A stretch of 64,000 nucleotides of DNA from an uncultured Streptomyces sp. (GCF_947488945.1 NZ_CANLBS010000020.1:62001-126000), one strand, 5' to 3'; numbered from the stretch's first letter, positions 17,401 to 26,219 are shown. Translations and numbers: made by a program. Notes: generated by a model from the sequence alone, not told the origin.

Positions 17401-18624
17401 TCAGGGGCGCTGGAAGGCGATGACCGCGTTGTGGCCGCCGAAACCGAAGGAGTGGCTGACGGCCCGTCGGGCGGACACCGGCCGGGGCACCTTGGTGACG
17501 CAGTCGATGCCGAGGCCCGCCGCCGGTTCGTCCAGGTTGGCGATCGGCGGGACCAGGCCGTGCTGGAGCGTCAGCACGGTCAGCCCCGCCTCGATCGCCC
17601 CGGCGGCGCCCATGCAGTGGCCGAGCACACCCTTGGGCGCGGTCACCGGGGGGCGATGGGGGTAGGCCCGTGCGATCAGCTTCGCCTCGGTCGCGTCGCC
17701 CAGCGGGGTGGAGGTGCCGTGCGCGTTGACGTGGTCGACGTCCTCCGCGCGCCAGCCGGCGTCCCGCAGCGCCGCGTCGGCCGCCGCCCGTGCGAGCGCG
17801 CCGGAGGGGTGCGGACTGGTCGGGTGGTAGGCGTCGGTGGTCGCTCCGGCGCCGGCCAGCAGGGCGCGGGGCTCCGCCCCTCTCCTCCGGGCGTCGTCGG
17901 CGCGCTCCAGCACCATGACGGCTGCGCCCTCGCCCACCACCAGCCCGTCCCGGTCCTCGGCGAAGGGCCGGCACCGCAGGGCAGGATCGCCGCCCGGCAG
18001 CGCCGCCGCGCCCGACCGGGCGAATCCGGTCATCGCCAGCGGGTAGAGCGTCGACTCCGTGGCGCCGGCCACCGCGATGTCGCACTGCCCGGCCCGCAGC
18101 ATGTCGCGGGCGACGGACAGGGCGGTCACCCCGGACGAACAGGCGGTGCAGGGCGCCAGGCTGGGGCCGGTGGCCCGCAGCCGGACCGCGACCTCCGCGG
18201 CGGGCATGTTCGGGATGGTCAGCAGGACGCCGGTCGGCGAGGTGGCGCCGGCGCCGCGCCGGTCGAGCAGGACCGCCTGTTCGGCGATACCGCCCGAGCC
18301 GCCGCTGCTGGTGCCGATGACCACCGCGACGCGGGTCCCGTCCCAGCCGGCCGGGTCCAGGCCGGCGTCCTCGACCGCCTGGAGGGCGGCCAGCACGGCG
18401 AGCTTGGTGTACCGGCCCATCCGGTAACCGGTCCGCCCGCCCACCGCCGCGTCCAGATCGACGCCGGTCACCCGGCAGGCGAAGTCGATGGCGCACCCGG
18501 CCAGCTCGGGCACCGCGTGCGCCGTCGAGCGGCCGGCCAGCACGCCGTCCCACGTGGTGTCGGTGTCGTGACCGGCCGGGGTGATCATCCCCAGGCCGGT
18601 GACCACGACGGCGGCCCCGCTCAT
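17401..18624 (-). CDS. Beta-ketoacyl-ACP synthase II-type ketosynthase (KS-1)
   Basis: A 407-residue condensing enzyme. The active-site Cys162 is in GPSLAPCTACSSG, and both catalytic histidines are visible in NAHGTSTPLGD and KGVLGHCMGAAGA, so it is a competent ketosynthase and not a chain-length factor (which would have Gln at the Cys position). The end HSFGFGGHNAVIAFQR is typical. The ATG overlaps the ACP stop (ATGA), so the two are translationally coupled. It is the last gene of the KS-oxidase-ACP-KS operon. No malonyltransferase, ketoreductase or dehydratase lies nearby, so those would have to come from primary metabolism. Confidence 0.93.
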   Translation of the reverse strand: MSGAAVVVTGLGMITPAGHDTDTTWDGVLAGRSTAHAVPELAGCAIDFACRVTGVDLDAAVGGRTGYRMGRYTKLAVLAALQAVEDAGLDPAGWDGTRVAVVIGTSSGGSGGIAEQAVLLDRRGAGATSPTGVLLTIPNMPAAEVAVRLRATGPSLAPCTACSSGVTALSVARDMLRAGQCDIAVAGATESTLYPLAMTGFARSGAAALPGGDPALRCRPFAEDRDGLVVGEGAAVMVLERADDARRRGAEPRALLAGAGATTDAYHPTSPHPSGALARAAADAALRDAGWRAEDVDHVNAHGTSTPLGDATEAKLIARAYPHRPPVTAPKGVLGHCMGAAGAIEAGLTVLTLQHGLVPPIANLDEPAAGLGIDCVTKVPRPVSARRAVSHSFGFGGHNAVIAFQRP

Positions 18625-18878
18625 CGGTCGTGGCCCACCGGGGCAGCGGCGTCCGGCGCCCCGACGATCTCGGTGATCTCCGCGAGGGTGGCGTCGCGGC
18701 AGCGGGCCCCGGCCTCCAGGTCGAGGCCGAGCGCGTCCTTGACGATGAGCGCGAACTCGGCGACCGCGAGGGAGTCCATCTCCAGGCTCTCCATCGTGGA
18801 GTCGGGGCGGATCTCGGCGGCCGGCACCCTGAACGTTCCGGTCAGCACATCGACGATCTTGGGATGGATGGCGTTCAT
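18621..18878 (-). CDS. Acyl carrier protein
   Basis: An 85-residue carrier protein of normal length. Ser36 in LEMDSLAVAEF is the phosphopantetheine site (the MDSL motif), in the usual position between helices I and II. An upstream GAGGAAGCGG places the start at ATG 18878. It overlaps the following ketosynthase and belongs to the same operon, so it probably carries that locus's own acyl chain rather than serving general fatty acid synthesis. Confidence 0.93.
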   Translation of the reverse strand: MNAIHPKIVDVLTGTFRVPAAEIRPDSTMESLEMDSLAVAEFALIVKDALGLDLEAGARCRDATLAEITEIVGAPDAAAPVGHDR

Positions 18879-18981
18879 CCGCTTCCTCTTCTCCTTCTCT
18901 CGTGCACGGCTCGTACGACGGCGGGTGTCCGCGGCACGACGGACCCCACCGACCGGGCTTAACGGGTCGCACGGGGTCCGG

Positions 18982-19131
18982 TTACGCTTCCCGGCGAACC
19001 GATTCCTCTACGCTCACCTGCGGCCTTTCACACCAACGGGAGAGCAGAGAGGTGGTTCCCCAGTAGGCGAGGAGAACCGCGCGCACCCCGGCCGCTCCCA
19101 CCGCCTCACGCATCCGGGCCGCCGCGGTCAC
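18982..19131 (-). CDS. 49-residue unknown protein coupled to the oxidase gene
   Basis: A short frame beginning at a GTG that overlaps the TGA of the acyl-CoA-oxidase-like gene (GTGA). It contains AGVRAVLLAYWGTTSLLSRW followed by CERPQVSVEESVRREA. Third-position GC is high in the first half but drops in the second, so coding status is uncertain. I recognise no family. The tight coupling and its place between the oxidase and the ACP suggest a small accessory factor, a degraded gene end, or a chance frame. Confidence 0.45.
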   Translation of the reverse strand: MTAAARMREAVGAAGVRAVLLAYWGTTSLLSRWCERPQVSVEESVRREA

Positions 19132-20984
19132 CGCCCGCCCTCCTCTGCGCCCCCGGACGCGCGGTGCCACGGCCCGTCCGGGTCGTCGTACACGTCCATG
19201 TATCCGGGTCCCGCGATCGGCCGGTCGGCGAACACCTCCTCGGGGAACGCGAACGCGTCCACCAGCGTGCGGGCGTGCGCGGCGACGGCGGCGACGGCCG
19301 TCTCCAGCAGGTCGGGCAGCAGGTCGACCTGATCGGCGGTCATCCGGCCGGACGCCAGCAGGTCCCCGGCGTTGCGGCTCACCCACCGCAACAGGAAGAG
19401 CCGCTCCAGCTCGGCGAGGCGGTCCCGGGCCTCTCCGGGCGGCAGCGCGGCGACCGCGTCGGCGTACGCCTCGGCGGCCTGCCGGCAGGCGTGCGCCTCG
19501 ACCCGGAGCAGCGCCGGTCCGGCCGCCGCGTTCCACCGGCGCAACGGGTCGCCGGGCGGCGCGGCGGTCATCCGGCGGCGGGCCCGGGCGTAGTGCACGG
19601 ACTCGACGGCGGCCACCAGGGCCCGCAGGAACAGCGGGTCGGCGAGGTCCCCGGGGACCCGGTCGCGGAACGGCAGCGGGTCGGGGTCGGTGAACAGCAG
19701 CTCGGCGGCAGCCTTGGCGTGCACCGCGACGTTGTCGCCCTCGGCGGTGATGGCGCCCTCGACCCCGGTGAGGAGTTCGGCGATGCCGTTGTTCTCCAGC
19801 AGCCCCTGCGCCCCGCAGCGTTCGCGGCTCTCCACGATGACGCCGCGGGCCTGCCAGGTGATCCAGCCCTTGGCGACCGCGACCAGGCGCTCGGCGCCCT
19901 CCCGGTCCTCGTCGGAGCAGCCCGCCCACAGGTCGAGGGCCCGGCGGTGCAGCAGGCTGATCGCGTAAGTGGTGGCGAGCGCCTGGGCGAGGGGGCCGTG
20001 GTGGGTGCGGTGGGCGTGCACCGGCACCCGTTCGCCGTGGCGGCTGCCGGAGATCGTACGGTGCCCGGCGTAGCGGACGGCGACGGCGAGCGCGAGGCGG
20101 GCGGAGCCGACGGTGGCGCCGCTCATGCAGAGCTTGCCGGGGGTGACCCGGCCGATGGAGACGAGGAATCTGCGCCGGCGGCTGCCGAGCCCGCTGGTGA
20201 ACTCCCCGCCCTCGCCGACCCGGCCCTGCTCCCCCGCGAGCAGCGCCGACCGCTCCACGAAGTACTGGTCGAAAGCCGTCAGGCAGTGGTCGACGGGGGA
20301 GCCCAGCCGGGCGGGCAGCCGGCGCACCCGGACCCCGGGCAGGGCGGCGGTGCCGTCGGTGAGCGGGGCGAGGAAGAGGAACACCCCGTGGTCGGTCCCG
20401 TCCACGAGGAGCCGGGCCGCCACCACTCCGCTCTTGGGCCCGCCGGCCACACCGGTGTTGGGCATGAACTTCTGTGCCCCGGCCCGCGGGGTGTGCAGCA
20501 CGAACCCGTCGCGCTCGGGGTCGTAGGTGGCGGTGGTGCCGAGGGAGGTGGCGTCGTTGCCGTGCGCCAGTTCCGTACAGAGGAAGGTGCCGACGGTGTC
20601 CATGGCGAGGTAGTCGGACAGATCCCGTACGCCGTCGGGGTCGTGGTCCAGGAGGCTGCCGAGGAACAGGTTGTAGTGGATGCCGGCGACGGTGGCGAGC
20701 GACGGGTCGACAGGACTGATCCACTCGTGCAGCGCCGCGAGCGACCGCGGGTCGGCGGCGAGCCGGGCGGCGTTGTCGAGGCAGCCGTTGAGCAGCCGCA
20801 GCCGGTCGTAGGTGACGGAGAGCCGCTCGTCGGGTCCTGCCCCGTGCCGCCGGGTGCGGAACGGCTCGGTGGTGATCAGGCGGCGCCAGAAGGCGTGTTC
20901 GTCGGCGAAGCCGGGGCCGTAGAGGGCAGCGGTGAGTGTCTCCGCGACGGGGACCGGCGCGGACTCAATGAGCATGGTGGTCAT
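19128..20984 (-). CDS. Acyl-CoA oxidase/dehydrogenase-like flavoenzyme
   Basis: About 618 residues, the size of acyl-CoA oxidases rather than of 380-residue dehydrogenases. Family segments are FLCTELAHGNDATSLGTTATYD (FAD-binding beta domain), SIGRVTPGKLCMSGATVGSARLALAVAVRYAGHR, and AEGDNVAVHAKAAAELL, where the Glu matches the catalytic base of oxidases. It could introduce an alpha,beta double bond in an acyl-ACP or acyl-CoA made by the flanking ketosynthases. The start is ambiguous: ATG 20984 has only a weak site, and GTG 21017 is in frame just upstream. It follows KS-2 by 26-58 bases. Confidence 0.88.
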   Translation of the reverse strand: MTTMLIESAPVPVAETLTAALYGPGFADEHAFWRRLITTEPFRTRRHGAGPDERLSVTYDRLRLLNGCLDNAARLAADPRSLAALHEWISPVDPSLATVAGIHYNLFLGSLLDHDPDGVRDLSDYLAMDTVGTFLCTELAHGNDATSLGTTATYDPERDGFVLHTPRAGAQKFMPNTGVAGGPKSGVVAARLLVDGTDHGVFLFLAPLTDGTAALPGVRVRRLPARLGSPVDHCLTAFDQYFVERSALLAGEQGRVGEGGEFTSGLGSRRRRFLVSIGRVTPGKLCMSGATVGSARLALAVAVRYAGHRTISGSRHGERVPVHAHRTHHGPLAQALATTYAISLLHRRALDLWAGCSDEDREGAERLVAVAKGWITWQARGVIVESRERCGAQGLLENNGIAELLTGVEGAITAEGDNVAVHAKAAAELLFTDPDPLPFRDRVPGDLADPLFLRALVAAVESVHYARARRRMTAAPPGDPLRRWNAAAGPALLRVEAHACRQAAEAYADAVAALPPGEARDRLAELERLFLLRWVSRNAGDLLASGRMTADQVDLLPDLLETAVAAVAAHARTLVDAFAFPEEVFADRPIAGPGYMDVYDDPDGPWHRASGGAEEGGR

Positions 20985-21042
20985 GTCCCGTGAACGATCC
21001 CGGAACGGCGAGGACACTCCCGGAGGGATACGTTCCGACTGG

Positions 21043-22293
21043 TCAGGCCCGTTGGAAGGCGAGGGCGACGTTGTGGCCGCCGAATCCGAAGGAATGGCTG
21101 AGCCCGGTGGCCGCCCGCAGAAGGCGCGGACCGCCCGTCACGCAGTCCAGCGGCAGTCCTTCCGCTGGTGCTTCGAGGTTGGCGACCGGTGGCACCAGGG
21201 AGTGCTCCAGCGCGAGCACGGTGGCCACCGCCTCGATCGCGCCGGCCGCCGCCAGCGTGTGGCCGACGACCCCCTTGGGCGCGGTGACCGGCGGCCGGTG
21301 CGGGAACAGCCGGGCGATGAGGCCGGACTCCATCGCGTCGTTGAGGGGGGTCGAGGTGCCGTGCGCGTTGATGTGGCCGACGTCCGCCGGGACCCAGTCC
21401 GCCTGCCGCAGCGCGGCCTCCACCGCCCGCCGCGCGCCGCGGCCCTCCGGGTCGGGGGCGGTGGGGTGGTGCGCGTCGGTCGCGGAGCCCGCGCCCGCCA
21501 GCAGGGCGCGGACGCGCGCCCCCCGGGCCCGCGCGTCGCCGGGTCGCTCCAGCACCAGCAGGGCCGCGCCCTCGCCGATGACGAACCCGTCCCGGTCGGG
21601 GGCGAACGGCCTGGAGGCGAGGGCCGGTTCGGCGGTCCGCGTGGACAGCGCCCCCATCCGGGTGAAGGCCGTGACGACGAGCGGGGTGAGCACCGCCTCC
21701 GCGCCGCCGGCCACCACGACATCGCACTGGTCGCTCGTCAGCAGGTCGCGCCCGACCGCCAGGGCGGTGGCGCCGGAGGCGCAGGCCGTGGCGGGGGCGA
21801 GACTCGGGCCGCCGGCCCCGAGGGCGATGGCGACCTCCCCGGCCGCCGCGTTGGGGATCATCATCGACACCAGCAGGGGCGACACCGCCTCCGGACCCCC
21901 GGCGTCGAACCGCCGGGCGTTGTCGACCAGGGCCGACACCCCGCCCACCCCGACGCCGAGCACCACGCCGACCCGGGCGCCGTCCCAGCCGTTCGGGTCG
22001 AGACCGGCGTCCGCGACGGCCTGCCGCGCGGCGAGCACCGCCAGCTTCACGAACCGGGCCATCCGGTAGACCGACCGGCCGCCCACCGCTTCGTCCAGGT
22101 CGAAACCGTCGACGGGGCACCCGAAGTCGACCGGCAGCCCCGCCAGTGCGCCGAGGGTACGGGCCGTCGAACGGCCCTCCAACAGCGCCTTCCACAGGCC
22201 GTACTCGTCCGCCCCGGCCGGGCTCACCACCCCCATGCCGGTGACCGCCACCGGTCCGGTCCCGGCCGCTCGCCCGCCCGCGCGCCCCACCAT
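21043..22293 (-). CDS. Beta-ketoacyl-ACP synthase II-type ketosynthase (KS-2)
   Basis: A 416-residue ketosynthase, first gene of the operon. Cys171 in LAPATACASGATA and histidines in NAHGTSTPLND and GVVGHTLAAAGAIEA are intact, so this too is an active condensing enzyme. It resembles KS-1 in layout but differs in much of its sequence, which argues against a recent duplication. The ATG at 22293 is preceded by GGAGGAGACGGCGG. Two competent ketosynthases with one ACP and no chain-length factor is not the usual aromatic type II set. Confidence 0.93.
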   Translation of the reverse strand: MVGRAGGRAAGTGPVAVTGMGVVSPAGADEYGLWKALLEGRSTARTLGALAGLPVDFGCPVDGFDLDEAVGGRSVYRMARFVKLAVLAARQAVADAGLDPNGWDGARVGVVLGVGVGGVSALVDNARRFDAGGPEAVSPLLVSMMIPNAAAGEVAIALGAGGPSLAPATACASGATALAVGRDLLTSDQCDVVVAGGAEAVLTPLVVTAFTRMGALSTRTAEPALASRPFAPDRDGFVIGEGAALLVLERPGDARARGARVRALLAGAGSATDAHHPTAPDPEGRGARRAVEAALRQADWVPADVGHINAHGTSTPLNDAMESGLIARLFPHRPPVTAPKGVVGHTLAAAGAIEAVATVLALEHSLVPPVANLEAPAEGLPLDCVTGGPRLLRAATGLSHSFGFGGHNVALAFQRA

Positions 22294-22481
22294 CCGCCGT
22301 CTCCTCCCTCGTCACGGCCGCCCGGCGGGCGTCCGAACCGGCGAACGGCACGGCCCCGGCGGAGGGTGCGCCCCATTGGGCCGTACGGGTGACACGACGG
22401 GCATCGGGGCCGGGAGGGGCACGACTCCGAGGGTCGGGCCGGCCGGGCGAAATTCGGTCGCCCCGGCCGGGCGGCGGCTCG

Positions 22482-22487
22482 TAGCGT
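22482..22487 (+). promoter_or_regulatory. -10 element of a leaderless MOSC gene
   Basis: TAGCGT lies exactly six bases before the ATG at 22494 and there is no ribosome-binding site, the pattern of a leaderless transcript. No clear -35 hexamer is visible at 17-18 bases. Confidence 0.5.
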
Positions 22488-22493
22488 CGCGGT

Positions 22494-23144
22494 ATGGACA
22501 TCGTCTCCGTCAACATCGCGCGCCCGCGGCCCAATCCGTGGAAGGAGGCGCGCACCACCGGCATCGACAAGCGGCCCGTCGACGGCCCGGTCGCCGTGTC
22601 GGCACCCGACCCCGACACCCCCGGCGCGGCCGGCCTGGCGGGTGACCTGATCGGCGACGTGCGCAACCACGGCGGCCCCGACCAGGCGGTCTACGCCTAC
22701 GCCCGCGAGGATCTCGACGCGCGGGCGGGCGAGTGGGGCATGCCACTGGCCCACGGAACCTTCGGCGAGAACCTGACCACCCGCGGCCTGGACGTCAACG
22801 GGGCACGGATCGGGGAGCGTTGGCGGATCGGCGCGGACGTGGTCCTGGAGGTGTCGTGCCCGCGGATCCCCTGCGGCACGTTCCAGGGCTGGCTGGAGCG
22901 GGACGGATGGATCAAGCGGTTCACCCGGGACTCGCGGCCCGGCGCGTACCTGCGGGTGGTGACGGCCGGCCAGGTCCGCGCCGGCGACCCGGTGCGGATC
23001 GAGCACCGGCCGCGGCACGACGTCACGGTGGCGCTCGTCTTCCGGGCCGTGACCCTGGAGCCGGAGCTGCTGCCGCGCCTGCTGGTCGCCGACGCGCTCC
23101 CCGAGGACATCAGGGAAGCGGCCCACCGCCGCGCGCGGGCGTAG
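22494..23144 (+). CDS. MOSC-domain protein (YiiM-like)
   Basis: A 216-residue cytoplasmic protein with a MOSC fold, known from Moco sulfurase C-termini and YiiM-like N-hydroxylated-compound reductases. Key parts are VRNHGGPDQAVYAYAREDLD, TFGENLTTRGLDVNGARIGERW and the metal-cofactor-loop cysteine in VSCPRIPCGTF. It probably binds molybdenum cofactor and transfers or uses sulfur. The gene is probably leaderless. Its last codons lie inside the first copy of a 40-bp direct repeat. Confidence 0.88.
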   Translation: MDIVSVNIARPRPNPWKEARTTGIDKRPVDGPVAVSAPDPDTPGAAGLAGDLIGDVRNHGGPDQAVYAYAREDLDARAGEWGMPLAHGTFGENLTTRGLDVNGARIGERWRIGADVVLEVSCPRIPCGTFQGWLERDGWIKRFTRDSRPGAYLRVVTAGQVRAGDPVRIEHRPRHDVTVALVFRAVTLEPELLPRLLVADALPEDIREAAHRRARA

Positions 23145-23237
23145 TCGTCCCACGACGGCCGTCCGGCTCCCGCACGGCAGGGCGGCCGTCGCGTCCGGCG
23201 CGCGGGCGTAGTCGTCCCACGACGGCCGTCCGGCTCC
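23131..23237. repeat. 40-bp exact direct repeat, 67-bp period, at the MOSC 3' end
   Basis: Bases 23131-23170 recur exactly at 23198-23237. The unit includes the MOSC stop codon and the small inverted repeat GTCGT-CCC-ACGAC. The sequence after each copy is also similar (CGCACGG...GGGCGG). It looks like a local tandem duplication of the gene's 3' end and terminator region. Confidence 0.85.
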
Positions 23238-23329
23238 GCGCACGGACGGGCGGAACCGGACGGTTCCGCGCACGGCACGGCCCCCGCGGGACGCGCAGGT
23301 ACCGCGAGGGCCGGGCCGGCGGGCGGGGA

Positions 23330-23593
23330 TCAGGTGATCTCGTCCGTCGCCTCTCCCCCGTAGCGGCGCTCGAACTTGGCGACCTGGCCCTCGGAGTCCA
23401 CTACCCGCGCCTTGCCGGTGTAGAAGGGGTGGCTCTCGGCGGAGATCTCGACGTCCACCACCGGATAGGTGTTGCCGTCGTCCCAGTCGATGGTGCGGTC
23501 GCTGGCCGCGGTGGATCTGGTCAGGAACGCGTATCCGGCGGACCGGTCGCGGAAGACGACGGGACGGTAGTCGGGGTTCTTGTCCTGCGGCAC
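23330..23593 (-). CDS. rpmE2: Type B 50S ribosomal protein L31
   Basis: An 87-residue L31 of the zinc-independent (C-) type. It has PDYRPVVFRDRSAGYAFLTRST, VDVEISAESHPFYTGKARVVD and FERRYGG, and lacks the CxxC zinc motif. Type B L31 normally replaces the zinc-binding form in zinc starvation and is often repressed by Zur. The GTG start at 23593 is five bases after AGGAGG. I could not find a clear Zur box in the 290 bases upstream, so its control here is open. Confidence 0.93.
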   Translation of the reverse strand: MPQDKNPDYRPVVFRDRSAGYAFLTRSTAASDRTIDWDDGNTYPVVDVEISAESHPFYTGKARVVDSEGQVAKFERRYGGEATDEIT

Positions 23594-23885
23594 GGGGCCT
23601 CCTGGGCGGGTGGTGCGGGTCGACGGCTCCGACCAGGGTCCCCATGACGGCGGCGCGCCGCGATCGCAGACGTCCGTCCGGGGGTGCCGACGCCCGCCTT
23701 CCGCACCCCTGCGGCGCCCCACGCCCCCGGCCCCGCGCGCACGACGACACCCCCGCGCGACGCGTCCGCGGTGCCCCGCGTCGCCGGGCAGCCTCCCGCA
23801 GGGCCGCTTCCCCGCACGCCGGCCAGGTCCCGTAGCCCGCCCGGTACCGCAGCCCTGCCTGGTCCCGCAGCTCGGCCCGGTCCGC

Positions 23886-24776
23886 TCAGGGCTCGCGTAC
23901 CGCCTCCAGCGCGTCCGCGACCAGCCTCAGGAAGCCCGCGTGGGCGCGTGGACCGCACAGGGGCTCCGGGTTCCACGGGACCACCCGTGTCCCTCCGTCG
24001 ATCAGCGCGGTCCAGGCCGGCTGGGCGGCCAACGCGGTGAGCGGAGCGGCGTGCGCCCGGATGTCGGTGAGCAGCAGGCGGGGCCCCAGCGCGGCGGCCT
24101 CCGCCCACGGCAGGGTGGCCCAGTTCACGCCCGCGCCCTCCGGCGGCTCGACGGTGTCCACGCCCAGTTCGGTGAGGACCCGCAGCTCGGGCCACATCCG
24201 GGGGCGCGCGACGTACGCCTGGTCGACGTCGGCCGGGGACAGCGCCACCACCCGGGCGGCGGCCTCGGGGAGGCTCCGCGCGATCTCGCGCAGTCGCTCC
24301 CGCGCGGCGACCAGTTCCTGTTCCGCGGCGGGGAGTTCACCCGCTCCGAGCGCGTGGGCCAGCTCGGCGAACCGCTCGGAGACCTCGGCGAGCGTCCGGC
24401 CCTGACCCACGTCGATGACGGCCACCGGCACCTGCTCCTCCAGGTGCTTCGCGGTCTCGGGGTCCAGCCCGTACACCTGGCCGGCGCCGTAACTCACCGC
24501 CACCACGAGGTCGGGACGACCGGCCAGCAGCGCCCCGGTGTCCAGCCCGACTCCGGGACCCAGGTACTCCACCTCGTCCAGGGGGAGCGTGCCGGTCTTG
24601 GCGCGGTCCGGCTCGGGGCCGTCGTGGCCGGACCCGAAGATCCCCCACGGGCGTACGCCGTAGTCCCACAGGGTGGCGCCCGCCTGTATGTACGCCAGCA
24701 CCCGGGACGGCTGCCGGCCGGCCGTCACCAGGCGGCCCCGGTCGTCGGTGAACCGCCATCCGCTCTGTTCCGTCAC
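23886..24776 (-). CDS. Periplasmic-binding-protein-fold protein without signal peptide
   Basis: A 296-residue protein with the class III binding fold of siderophore or cobalamin binding proteins: SRVLAYIQAGATLWDYGVRPWGIFG, then LAGRPDLVVAVSYGAGQVYGLD, then RVVALSPADVDQAYVARPRMWPELRVLTELG. It has no signal peptide or lipobox from the GTG at 24776, and the frame upstream offers none. Either it acts inside the cell or it is exported in another way. No transporter subunits are next to it. Upstream GAGAGG is only a weak ribosome site, so the exact start is uncertain. Confidence 0.75.
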   Translation of the reverse strand: MTEQSGWRFTDDRGRLVTAGRQPSRVLAYIQAGATLWDYGVRPWGIFGSGHDGPEPDRAKTGTLPLDEVEYLGPGVGLDTGALLAGRPDLVVAVSYGAGQVYGLDPETAKHLEEQVPVAVIDVGQGRTLAEVSERFAELAHALGAGELPAAEQELVAARERLREIARSLPEAAARVVALSPADVDQAYVARPRMWPELRVLTELGVDTVEPPEGAGVNWATLPWAEAAALGPRLLLTDIRAHAAPLTALAAQPAWTALIDGGTRVVPWNPEPLCGPRAHAGFLRLVADALEAVREP

Positions 24777-25342
24777 GTCGACACTCGCCTCTCGGCCCGC
24801 TGCCGGGCATCGCCCACCATTCGCACGGGTGTACCTGCCCAACCCGCCGTCCGGACATCCCTGGGAAACCGAATCGGCCACGACGCCACGGCCCCGGCCG
24901 CTCCCGGCCGTTGCACGACCCCCACCGGCCGGCCCGCACGTGCCCACCGGCCCCACGGTCCGGCAGCGTCAGGGTCCGGTGGCGTCACGGTCCTGCCCAC
25001 CCTCGCCTCCGCACGGACGCACCGGCCTCACCCCCGCGCACCCGCACAGCAGCGGGAAGCCGGTGATGTCCGGCCCTCTCCCGGTTTTCTCCACAAGGCC
25101 CACCCCGGCTGTCGCGCGACCACCCGCGCCCCTCTCCGATCCTCCTCAACATCCTCTTTTTCTGCGCCTGTTGGCGTAACGGCACCCTGCCGGCGCCGGC
25201 CCGCCCGGCGTGAAGGACCGGTGAATGACGGCCTCTTCCTCCAGGCGGACGTCCGTCGCGCCGTTTCGTCCGCCGCCGATCAAGACACACTCCCCACGAC
25301 CCACCGGCGCCCCGGTGCCCTCCCGGACGGAGTGACTTCCCC
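24777..25342. other. Divergent intergenic region before the metalloprotease
   Basis: These 566 bases separate the binding-fold gene (minus) and the protease (plus). They hold an unusually T-rich patch near 25150-25170. I found no supported gene or clear promoter hexamers. Confidence 0.5.
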
Positions 25343-26215
25343 ATGCCCTCGACCCTGTTCAAGGCGGTACTCGCCGCGGCCGTCGTCGGGTCGCTCGGCG
25401 CCGCCGCGGCACCGGAGCGGCCGAGTGCCCCGGCGCGCGCCGGGAGCCCCGCCCCCGCGACGGCATCGGCATCGGCATCGGCATCGGCATCGGCAAACTG
25501 TCCCGTCGTCGACGTCATGGCCGTCTACACCCCGAAGGCCGCGGCGGCGGCCGGCGGGACGGGGCGGGTGTTCGCGTCCGCCCAGCAGATCGCCACCCGG
25601 ATGAACCGGTCGCTGAAGGCCAGCGGGGTCTGCGGGCGGATCCGGATCGTCCACCCGTACACCGCCACCCGCTACCAGGGGTCCGAGGAGTTCTCCGAGG
25701 CGTACGCCAACCTGCGCGCGGGCACCGACCCCGCGCTCGGCCGGGAGGCCCGGGAGCGGCGCGAGCGGTACGGAGCGGACCTGGTGACCCTGATGGTGGA
25801 CGTGTCCGGCCGGGGCGGCGGCACGGGCGACTACTCGCCCCGGCTCGGGCCGGACACCGACGCGTACGCCTACTCGGTGGTCGACGTCCAGGGCATCGCG
25901 CAGGACTCCGCCAGCCACGAGATCGGTCACAACCTCGGCCTGGCGCACGACCGCACCACGCTCGCCTCCACCCCGGACGGCGCGATGGAGGTCAACCCGG
26001 AGCACCCGTACAACACCGGGTGGGTCACCGAGGACCGGTCCCACTACACGATCATGGCCTACCGGTCCGCGTGCGGGGACTGCCGCCGGGTCAGCCGGTT
26101 CTCCGGCGCCGAGGGGACCTGGAAGGGCATGCGGATGGGCGACGCCGCCAACGACAGCGCCCGCGCACTGCGGCAGTTGATGCCGGTGGTGGCGGCCTAC
26201 CGCTCCCCTCGCTGA
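25343..26215 (+). CDS. Secreted zinc metalloprotease (zincin)
   Basis: A 290-residue exported protease. A signal peptide (FKAVLAAAVVGSLGAAAAPE) is followed by a Pro/Ala/Ser spacer with an (SA)n run encoded by five GGCATC hexamers. The mature part contains HEIGHNLGLAHD (His192, Glu193, His196, His202), the extended zinc motif of the metzincin/M72-like group, and a downstream Met-turn candidate in YTIMAYRSACGDCRRVSRFSG. Paired cysteines suggest disulfides. The ATG at 25343 follows GGAG by about ten bases. It ends four bases before the convergent GNAT gene. Confidence 0.88.
   Translation: MPSTLFKAVLAAAVVGSLGAAAAPERPSAPARAGSPAPATASASASASASANCPVVDVMAVYTPKAAAAAGGTGRVFASAQQIATRMNRSLKASGVCGRIRIVHPYTATRYQGSEEFSEAYANLRAGTDPALGREARERRERYGADLVTLMVDVSGRGGGTGDYSPRLGPDTDAYAYSVVDVQGIAQDSASHEIGHNLGLAHDRTTLASTPDGAMEVNPEHPYNTGWVTEDRSHYTIMAYRSACGDCRRVSRFSGAEGTWKGMRMGDAANDSARALRQLMPVVAAYRSPR
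25462..25491 (+). repeat. Five tandem GGCATC hexamers
   Basis: Five exact GGCATC units plus a partial sixth encode alternating Ser-Ala just after the signal peptide of the metalloprotease. Copy-number change would keep the frame and only alter the linker length. Confidence 0.9.
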
Positions 26216-26219
26216 GGGC

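Noticed and set aside
23594..23885. Zur box expected upstream of type B L31
   Set aside because: No AT-rich TGAAAAT-N-ATTTTCA-like palindrome is visible in the interval.
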